Positions 1 to 4,339 of a stretch of 14,120 bases of DNA are shown in pieces. The notes below the pieces were generated by a model. The model did not search any database, was not told the origin of the DNA, and worked only from the letters and a program-made list of their open reading frames with translations. Each line of letters starts with the position of its first letter. Position 1 is the stretch's first letter. Origin of the DNA: DASXRC01 sp036506795 (GTDB lineage Bacteria > Actinomycetota > Actinomycetes > Mycobacteriales > Micromonosporaceae); the NCBI GenBank assembly GCA_036506795.1, contig DASXRC010000247.1:1-14120 (forward strand), read 5' to 3'. A program made the translations under genes and the position numbers.

Positions 1-90
1 GTCGCGCGGAACGTGCACGCGCATCCGACGCTCGGTGAGGCGATCCAGGAGGCGATCCACGGCCTGGCGGGCCACATGATCAACCTCTGA
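1..90 (+). CDS. lpdA: Dihydrolipoamide dehydrogenase (E3), C-terminal end only
   Basis: Frame 1 is open from the window edge to a TGA at 88-90 and gives 29 residues containing HAHPTLGEAI and ending GLAGHMINL. The H-x-HPTL-x-EA segment is the conserved C-terminal signature of the pyridine nucleotide-disulfide oxidoreductase dimerisation domain in lipoamide dehydrogenases. There the His, followed by Pro and a Glu a few residues on, forms the active-site His-Glu pair reaching into the partner subunit. The enzyme reoxidises lipoyl groups of pyruvate and 2-oxoglutarate dehydrogenase complexes with FAD and NAD+. Most of the gene lies outside the window, so mercuric reductase or glutathione reductase relatives cannot be strictly excluded, although the GHMINL ending favours LpdA. 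It converges on dapD. Confidence 0.75.
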   Translation, partial: VARNVHAHPTLGEAIQEAIHGLAGHMINL

Positions 91-94
91 TGTG

Positions 95-171
95 CGTCGA
101 TCTTGCACTCGTGGTGCACCATAAGGCGGGCATTAGCGGGCAACTCACCCACCACAACTGCAAGATCGGCG
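95..171. terminator. Long imperfect hairpin between convergent lpdA and dapD; candidate bidirectional terminator or REP-like element
   Basis: The arms CGATCTTGCA (98-107) and TGCAAGATCG (159-168) are perfect 10-bp inverted repeats. They extend outward by one G-U and two Watson-Crick pairs to 95/171. Inside, GTGGTG (111-116) pairs with CACCAC (150-155). The loop side holds a perfect decamer palindrome TGGTGCACCA (112-121) and a direct repeat GCGGGCA (126-132 and 136-142). It starts 5 nt after the lpdA stop and ends 12 nt before the dapD stop, where a terminator serving both strands would sit. No U-tract follows either arm. The structure is seen in sequence; terminator function is inferred. Confidence 0.55.
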
Positions 172-182
172 GGGGAGTGGCG

Positions 183-1121
183 TCAGTCGTTCGCGTGCAG
201 CGCCGCGTTGAGCTGGATGCCGGTCCCGGTCCGGGGCCGCGCCTCGAGCGCTCCGGTCACCGAATTGCGCCAGTAGAGCACGCCGCTGGCCCCGGACAGC
301 TCGCGCGCCTTGACCACCCGCCCGTCGGGCAGCGTCAGCTTCGAGCCGGCCGTGATGTAGCAGCCCGCCTCGACGACGCAGTCATCCCCGAGCGAGATGC
401 CGATTCCGGCGTTCGCGCCGAGCAGGCAGCGCTCGCCGATGCTGATGACATTCATGCCACCGCCGGAGAGCGTGCCCATGATCGAGGCACCGGCCCCGAT
501 GTCGGAGCCGTCGCCGACGACGACGCCGGCCACAATGCGGCCCTCGACCATCGAGGTGCCGAGCGTCCCCGCGTTGAAGTTGCAGAACCCCTCGTGCATG
601 ACGGTCGTGCCCGACGCCAGGTGCGCTCCCAGCCGCACCCGATCCCCGTCGGCGATACGCACGCCCGACGGCACCACGTAGTCGGTCATCCGCGGGAACT
701 TGTCCACGCCGTACACGGCCAGGTGACGCCCTGCGGCACGCTCGATCATCCGTAGTTCGTCGACCCGGTCCGGCGGGCAGGGCCCGGCCGAAGTCCACGC
801 GACGTTCGCGAGCACGCCGAAGACCCCGTCCAGGTTGGCGTCGTGCGGCCGGATCAGCCGGTGGGACAGCAGGTGCAGCCGGAGGTACGCGTCGGAAGCG
901 TCCTTCGGCACGTCGGCGAGCGAGCCGATCACGGTGACCACGGCAACCGTACGCAGGCCGGGCAGGGCGCGGTCGCCGGCCAGGTGGGTCGGCGGCGACG
1001 CTCCCGCGGCCGGCTCCCCGAGGCCGAGGTTGCCGGCCGGGTACCAGGTGTCGAGGACGGTGTCGTCCGCGGTGACCGTGGCCAGACCGGCACCCCAGGC
1101 GGGTGAGGTGGAGTGCGTCAC
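183..1121 (-). CDS. dapD: 2,3,4,5-tetrahydropyridine-2,6-dicarboxylate N-succinyltransferase
   Basis: The product has 312 residues, near the usual length of actinobacterial DapD (about 317). It transfers succinyl from succinyl-CoA to tetrahydrodipicolinate in the lysine/meso-diaminopimelate pathway, in the cytoplasm, as a trimer. The N-terminal half is an alpha/beta region. The second half shows the irregular hexapeptide (left-handed beta-helix) pattern from about residue 160, including GVVVGDGSDIGAGASIMG. The MHEGFCNFNAGT segment carries E177, probably the catalytic acid by analogy with the mycobacterial enzyme. The C-terminal tail ends AALHAND. I chose the GTG at 1121 because the protein then begins THSTSPAWGAG, as expected for the family. 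The frame continues upstream to 1397, but that part is antisense to dapE. The gene is divergent from dapE, and the leader from the candidate -10 is only about 7 nt, so the mRNA is probably leaderless. Confidence 0.93.
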   Translation of the reverse strand: MTHSTSPAWGAGLATVTADDTVLDTWYPAGNLGLGEPAAGASPPTHLAGDRALPGLRTVAVVTVIGSLADVPKDASDAYLRLHLLSHRLIRPHDANLDGVFGVLANVAWTSAGPCPPDRVDELRMIERAAGRHLAVYGVDKFPRMTDYVVPSGVRIADGDRVRLGAHLASGTTVMHEGFCNFNAGTLGTSMVEGRIVAGVVVGDGSDIGAGASIMGTLSGGGMNVISIGERCLLGANAGIGISLGDDCVVEAGCYITAGSKLTLPDGRVVKARELSGASGVLYWRNSVTGALEARPRTGTGIQLNAALHAND

Positions 1122-1127
1122 GCGCCG

Positions 1128-1134
1128 TAATCTA
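1128..1134. promoter_or_regulatory. Symmetrical divergent -10 element shared by dapD and dapE
   Basis: The heptamer TAATCTA reads TAATCT (TAnnnT) on the plus strand and TAGATT (TAnnnT) on the minus strand. Exactly 7 nt separate the plus hexamer from the dapE ATG (1141), and exactly 7 nt separate the minus hexamer from the dapD GTG (1121). The whole 19-bp gap is therefore one dyad centred on 1131, and transcription in either direction would start at or beside the start codon. No good -35 hexamer is visible on either side, which is common in actinobacteria. The match and spacing are seen; promoter activity is inferred. Confidence 0.7.
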
Positions 1135-1140
1135 CCCCGC

Positions 1141-2208
1141 ATGCCGAACCCCCTGACCCCGGACGTGCTGGCCGACCCGGTTGCGCTGACCCGCGCGCTG
1201 GTCGACATCGAATCGGTCTCGCTCAACGAGAAGGAGATCGCCGACGCGGTCGAGGAGGTGCTGCGGAGCGCGTCGCACCTGCGCGTCGAACGGCACGGCA
1301 ACACGCTGATGGCGCGCACGGACCTGGGCCGGGCACAGCGGGTGGTGCTCGCCGGGCACCTGGACACCGTGCCGCTCGCCGCCAACTTCCCGTCCACGGT
1401 CGACGGCGACGCGATCTATGGCTGCGGCACCGCCGACATGAAATCCGGGGTCGCGCTCGCGCTACAGCTGGCGGTGGCGCTGGCGGAGCCGAGGTACGAC
1501 GTGACGTACTTCTTCTACGAGGCAGAGGAGATCGAGTCCGCGTACAACGGTCTGTTCTTGATTTCCCGAGCGCACCCCGAGTGGCTCACGGCCGACTTCG
1601 CGGTCCTCCTCGAGCCCACGTACTGCGTGGTCGAGGCCGGCTGCCAGGGTACGACGCGCGCCTCGGTGCGTACGCACGGCAAGCGCGCTCACTCGGCGCG
1701 GTCCTGGCTCGGTAGGAACGCGATCCACGCGGCCGGCGAGCCGTTGCGCCGGCTCGCGGCGTACGAGGCGCGGACCGTCACCATCGACGGCTGTACCTAT
1801 CGCGAGGGACTCAACGCCGTGGGGATCAGCGGCGGGGTGGCGGGCAACGTCATACCGGACGTCTGTGAGATCGAGGTGAACTACCGGTTCGCGCCGGATC
1901 GGTCAGAGGCGGACGCCGAGGCGCATCTGCGCGAGGTGTTCGCCGGGCTCGAGCTCACCGTGACCGACTCGGCGCCCGGCGCCCTCCCTGGGCTGACCGC
2001 GGCGCCGGCACAGGAGTTCGTTGCCGCCGTGGGCACACCGCCGGCGGCGAAGCTGGGTTGGACGGACGTGTCCCGATTCGCGGCCCTGGGCATACCCGCG
2101 TTGAACTTCGGCCCCGGCGACCCCAACCTCGCGCATCGGCGCGAGGAACACGTCGAAATCGCCAAGATCCGGGAGGGCGCCGCGATCCTCCACCGCTGGC
2201 TCAGCTAG
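1141..2208 (+). CDS. dapE: Succinyl-diaminopimelate desuccinylase (M20 family metallohydrolase)
   Basis: This 355-residue cytoplasmic enzyme hydrolyses N-succinyl-LL-diaminopimelate to LL-diaminopimelate and succinate, two steps after DapD. The di-zinc M20 ligand set is complete: H73 and D75 in GHLDTVP, bridging D99 in GTADMKSG, general base E129 and metal ligand E130 in YEAEEIES, E158 in LLEPTYCVVEAGCQGT, and H332 in NLAHRREEHV. The lid/dimerisation domain lies between, with the conserved GxxGNVIPD segment. The sequence resembles the Gram-positive/actinobacterial DapE branch more than ArgE or carboxypeptidase G2. I chose the ATG at 1141 because the protein then starts just before the conserved catalytic domain and because a TAnnnT box lies 7 nt upstream, as in leaderless mRNAs. 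The frame is open further upstream to 835, but that stretch is antisense to dapD. No Shine-Dalgarno is seen. Confidence 0.95.
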   Translation: MPNPLTPDVLADPVALTRALVDIESVSLNEKEIADAVEEVLRSASHLRVERHGNTLMARTDLGRAQRVVLAGHLDTVPLAANFPSTVDGDAIYGCGTADMKSGVALALQLAVALAEPRYDVTYFFYEAEEIESAYNGLFLISRAHPEWLTADFAVLLEPTYCVVEAGCQGTTRASVRTHGKRAHSARSWLGRNAIHAAGEPLRRLAAYEARTVTIDGCTYREGLNAVGISGGVAGNVIPDVCEIEVNYRFAPDRSEADAEAHLREVFAGLELTVTDSAPGALPGLTAAPAQEFVAAVGTPPAAKLGWTDVSRFAALGIPALNFGPGDPNLAHRREEHVEIAKIREGAAILHRWLS

Positions 2209-2366
2209 CCGGTCCTCGCTCCGCTCGGACGGCTCGCCGCCGGCGGCGCCTGTTCCGCTCCGGCCTGCGCTGGGACCTGCGACATCGCGAGCCGCCGCTC
2301 CATGACGACCTCCCAGATCCTGCGCTGCATCTGCCGTTTTCGCCGGATCAGCTCGGAACGGGTCAT
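2205..2366 (-). CDS. Small basic protein of unknown function, 53 aa
   Basis: The reading frame starts MTRSELIRRKRQMQRRIW and ends SGARTG. The first 28 residues are rich in Arg/Lys with regularly spaced hydrophobics and look like one amphipathic helix. The rest is Ala/Pro-rich and probably disordered. A strong ribosome binding site (GGGAG at 2380-2376) sits 9 nt before the ATG, or 6 nt before a GTG at 2369 that could be the true start. A TAnnnT -10 (TACTTT) lies further upstream. Its stop overlaps the dapE stop on the other strand. I do not recognise the family; the basic helix could bind nucleic acid or membrane, but nothing here proves either. The RBS and promoter are the main evidence that it is a real gene rather than a GC-rich chance ORF. 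Confidence 0.6.
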   Translation of the reverse strand: MTRSELIRRKRQMQRRIWEVVMERRLAMSQVPAQAGAEQAPPAASRPSGARTG

Positions 2367-2388
2367 CACGGCAATCTCCCTCCCCCGT

Positions 2389-2410
2389 GCATACGCAGTA
2401 TGCGAAAGTA
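2389..2410 (-). promoter_or_regulatory. Candidate promoter and operator of the small basic protein
   Basis: On the minus strand, TACTTT (2410-2405) fits the TAnnnT -10 pattern. One base later comes a perfect palindrome with arms GCATAC and GTATGC and a GCA spacer (2403-2389). A start site about 7 nt past the -10 would fall inside the palindrome, the classic place for a repressor operator. The RBS follows about 9 nt further on. No convincing -35 is seen, and the regulator is unknown. Confidence 0.45.
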
Positions 2411-2443
2411 AGACGCGGGAGGGTCCCGGAAGGTTGCATCCGC

Positions 2444-2465
2444 GTTCGGCGAGTCTTCGCCGAAC
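2444..2465. promoter_or_regulatory. Perfect 9-bp inverted repeat between divergent promoters
   Basis: The arms are GTTCGGCGA (2444-2452) and TCGCCGAAC (2457-2465), separated by GTCT. The dyad lies about 50 bp upstream of the first LOG-gene ATG and about 34 bp upstream of the -10 of the small minus-strand gene, so it could serve as a shared operator. It would also fold as a very stable RNA hairpin if transcribed. It is not an actinobacterial LexA box (GAAC-N4-GTTC), because the half-sites are in the opposite order and too far apart. Confidence 0.4.
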
Positions 2466-2502
2466 AGCCGGCGGCGCGGCGGCAACCGACCAGCCGTCCC
2501 AC

Positions 2503-2508
2503 TACCGT
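2503..2508 (+). promoter_or_regulatory. Candidate -10 for a leaderless LOG operon mRNA
   Basis: TACCGT fits TAnnnT and ends 6 nt before the ATG at 2515. The gene has no Shine-Dalgarno, so leaderless transcription would explain the start. The same geometry is seen at dapE and dapD. No clear -35 is visible. Confidence 0.45.
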
Positions 2509-2514
2509 TGACCC

Positions 2515-3357
2515 ATGACCCACAGCAACGGGCGCGGACGCCGGCCGGAGCGCCATCGGGGGGCAGTGACGTTGCGACGGGAGGCCATCCCACCGAGCAC
2601 GGCGGATCAGCGACTGCTGGACTCGCGCACGCGGGGGGATTGGCGTACCCGCGACTCGTGGCGGGCGCTGCGCATCCTGTCGGAGTTCGTCGAGGGCTTC
2701 GAGACGCTCGCCGAGCTGCCGCCCGCGGTCAGCGTGTTCGGCTCGGCACGCAGCAAGCCGGACAGCCCGGAGTGCGAGCTGGCCGAGCGACTGGGCGCCG
2801 CGCTGGCCCGAGCCGGGTATGCGGTGATCACCGGCGGCGGACCCGGCGTGATGGAGGCGGCCAATCGCGGCGCGACAGACGCCGGTGGTCTCTCCGTTGG
2901 GCTCGGCATCGAGCTGCCGTTCGAGCAGGGCATCAACGATTGGGTCGACATCGGGATTGACTTCCGGTACTTCTTCGCCCGCAAGACGATGTTCGTCAAG
3001 TACGCCCAGGCGTTCGTCGTGCTCCCGGGCGGTTTCGGCACGATGGACGAGCTCTTCGAGGCGCTCACCCTCGTGCAGACCGGCAAGGTCACCCGGTTCC
3101 CGGTCGTACTCATGGGCACGTCCTACTGGCACGGCCTGCTCGACTGGATGAGCGAACACATGGTGGGCGACGGCAAGATCGGCCCGGAGGACCTGAAACT
3201 GCTCTGCGTCACCGACGAGGTCGAAGAGGCGATCCGGCACATCGCCGACGCGGACGCCGCGCTCACCGCCGAGCAGGAGGCGATCCAGAAGGCGGCACTC
3301 GCCCGCAGGGAGGCCGCTCATCGGACGCCCGGCTCTGCCCATCAGGTGGAGCCCTGA
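2515..3357 (+). CDS. LOG family protein (TIGR00730-type Rossmann fold), long form
   Basis: The 280-residue product belongs to the lysine-decarboxylase-like / LOG superfamily. Members cleave nucleoside 5'-monophosphates, such as cytokinin ribotides, to base and ribose 5-phosphate. The family motifs are intact: the nucleotide-binding loop GGGPGVMEAANRGA (107-120), the Arg-Lys pair in FARKTMFVK, and the catalytic PGGFGTMDELFE (171-182). About 70 N-terminal residues rich in Arg precede the Rossmann fold (which starts near PPAVSVFGSAR), and an Ala/Glu-rich tail follows it. Both make the protein longer than plain LOG enzymes. Despite old annotations it is not expected to be a lysine decarboxylase. 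It overlaps the next gene by one base (TGATG), implying translational coupling. Its substrate cannot be read from the sequence and may be AMP-like nucleotides rather than cytokinins. Confidence 0.9.
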   Translation: MTHSNGRGRRPERHRGAVTLRREAIPPSTADQRLLDSRTRGDWRTRDSWRALRILSEFVEGFETLAELPPAVSVFGSARSKPDSPECELAERLGAALARAGYAVITGGGPGVMEAANRGATDAGGLSVGLGIELPFEQGINDWVDIGIDFRYFFARKTMFVKYAQAFVVLPGGFGTMDELFEALTLVQTGKVTRFPVVLMGTSYWHGLLDWMSEHMVGDGKIGPEDLKLLCVTDEVEEAIRHIADADAALTAEQEAIQKAALARREAAHRTPGSAHQVEP

Positions 3358-3902
3358 TGGCGGTCGTCTGCGTCTTCTGCGCGTCCTCACGCGCGCTCGA
3401 CCAGCGCTGGCTGGACCTCGCCTTCACGGTCGGCCGTGAATTGGCCCACCGGGGACACTCGCTGGTCTCCGGCGGCGGACGTGTCGGCATGATGGGCGGG
3501 GTCGCCGACGGCGCCCGGGCCGGCGGGGCGTACACCCTCGGTGTGATCCCGCAATCGATGGTCGACCTGGAGGTCGCCGACACTCGCGCCGACGAACTGG
3601 TCGTCACCGACGGCATGGCGTCCCGCAAGTCCCTGATGATCGAGAAATCGGACGCGTTCCTTATCCTGCCGGGCGGGCTGGGCACCCTCGACGAGCTGTT
3701 CGAGGTGTGGACGACCGCGACGCTCGCGGTGCACCATAAGCCGGTCGTGCTGCTCGACGCGGACGGCTTCTACCAGGGCCTCGTCGATTGGCTTCGGACT
3801 CTGCCGGCGGCCGGGTTCGCCAGGCGAGGCGCGCTCGACCTGCTGGTCGTGGCCGAAACGGTGCCCGAAGCCCTGTCCGCGCTGGAGGCGCGGCTGCGAT
3901 GA
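3357..3902 (+). CDS. LOG family protein, short form (cytokinin riboside 5'-monophosphate phosphoribohydrolase-like)
   Basis: At 181 residues this is the canonical LOG length, close to M. tuberculosis Rv1205. It has the standard N-terminus VCVFCASS, the phosphate loop SGGGRVGMMGGVAD (from 38), the Arg-Lys pair in ASRKSLM, and PGGLGTLDELFE (105-116) with the catalytic Glu. The expected reaction is release of free adenine-type cytokinin base from its ribotide. The family also acts on ordinary AMP in some species, so activity is inferred. It is the second of two LOG paralogues in tandem. They share the fold motifs but differ in the first loop (GGGPGVMEA versus GGGRVGMMG), so this is an old duplication rather than a recent one. 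It starts at the ATG overlapping the previous stop and ends in an ATGA overlap with the next gene. Confidence 0.92.
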   Translation: MAVVCVFCASSRALDQRWLDLAFTVGRELAHRGHSLVSGGGRVGMMGGVADGARAGGAYTLGVIPQSMVDLEVADTRADELVVTDGMASRKSLMIEKSDAFLILPGGLGTLDELFEVWTTATLAVHHKPVVLLDADGFYQGLVDWLRTLPAAGFARRGALDLLVVAETVPEALSALEARLR

Positions 3903-4222
3903 TCCCGCCGCGCGTGGCCGATCATTGCGAGCGCTTCAACGCCGCGGTCCGCTCGGGCGACTTCACGGCGTTCGTGCAGACCTTCGCCGACGACGCGGTG
4001 ATCCGCTTCGACGGCGTACTGGCCGGGCCGTACCGCGGCCGCGACGAGATCGCCGAGGCGTACGCGCGGCGCCCGCCGACGGACACGATGACCATCCGAT
4101 CGGTACGCGGTGAGGGCGACACCGACGTCGTCCGGTTCGCCTGGGATGCCGGCGGTGGCGGCACGATGACGGTCCGCTGGCGGGACGACATGGTCGCCGA
4201 GCTGGCGGTCGCCTTCGACTGA
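3899..4222 (+). CDS. NTF2/SnoaL-like small protein, 107 aa
   Basis: The compact sequence starts with a helix (VADHCERFNAAVRSGDFTAF), then FADDAVIRFDG, GPYRGRDEIAEAY and alternating beta strands. This is the cone-shaped alpha+beta barrel pattern of the NTF2-like/SnoaL superfamily. The Asp pair after FA and the GRDEI turn are the commonest conserved marks. Members include polyketide cyclases, isomerases and many unassigned proteins, so no reaction can be assigned. The ATG at 3899 overlaps the preceding stop (ATGA), so it is co-translated with the LOG genes. A part in the same nucleotide-related step is possible, but the link is only positional. Confidence 0.8.
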   Translation: MIPPRVADHCERFNAAVRSGDFTAFVQTFADDAVIRFDGVLAGPYRGRDEIAEAYARRPPTDTMTIRSVRGEGDTDVVRFAWDAGGGGTMTVRWRDDMVAELAVAFD

Positions 4223-4236
4223 TGCTCTGATCATCG

Positions 4237-4295
4237 CAACCTTGCCGAGGTTGGGGCTTCCGCGCCGTCGTGACACCCCTACCTGGGCAAGGTTG
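4237..4295. repeat. Long imperfect hairpin after the LOG operon; candidate terminator or REP-like palindromic element
   Basis: The arms CAACCTTGCC (4237-4246) and GGCAAGGTTG (4286-4295) are perfect 10-bp inverted repeats. After one mismatch the stem continues with AGGT/ACCT and, after another mismatch, GGGG/CCCC (4248-4256 with 4276-4284). That gives 18 pairs over 20 positions with a loop of about 19 nt. It starts 14 nt after the SnoaL-like stop and lies 44 nt before the adnA ATG. A terminator role fits the position, but there is no U-tract. Its build resembles the 95-171 hairpin (10-bp perfect outer arms plus an inner stem), which raises the possibility of a dispersed repeat family. Confidence 0.5.
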
Positions 4296-4339
4296 TGTCG
4301 GTCTTCCGGCGTACCGGAGTGTCGGACGGGCGTGGTGTG

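Noticed and set aside
835..1140. N-terminal extension of dapE in the open frame back to 835
   Set aside because: The stretch is antisense to the coding part of dapD, carries no M20 homology, and would bypass the leaderless start at 1141.
1903..3390. A 495-codon minus-strand open frame across the end of dapE, the intergenic region and the first LOG gene
   Set aside because: It is antisense to two clear genes, Arg/Gly/Ala-rich with no domain, and typical of a shadow frame in high-GC DNA.
4295..4339. Upstream GTG start for adnA giving 15 extra residues
   Set aside because: The GTG is the last base of the hairpin arm plus two bases. There is no RBS, and the added residues look unlike a helicase N-terminus. 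ATG 4340 is preferred, though neither start is well supported.
4290..4339. Possible DNA-damage promoter (LexA box or PafBC/RecA-NDp motif) for adnAB
   Set aside because: TTGTGTCGG followed by TACCGG matches the known TTGTCrGTG-N8-TAnnnT pattern at too few positions, and no GAAC-N4-GTTC is present.
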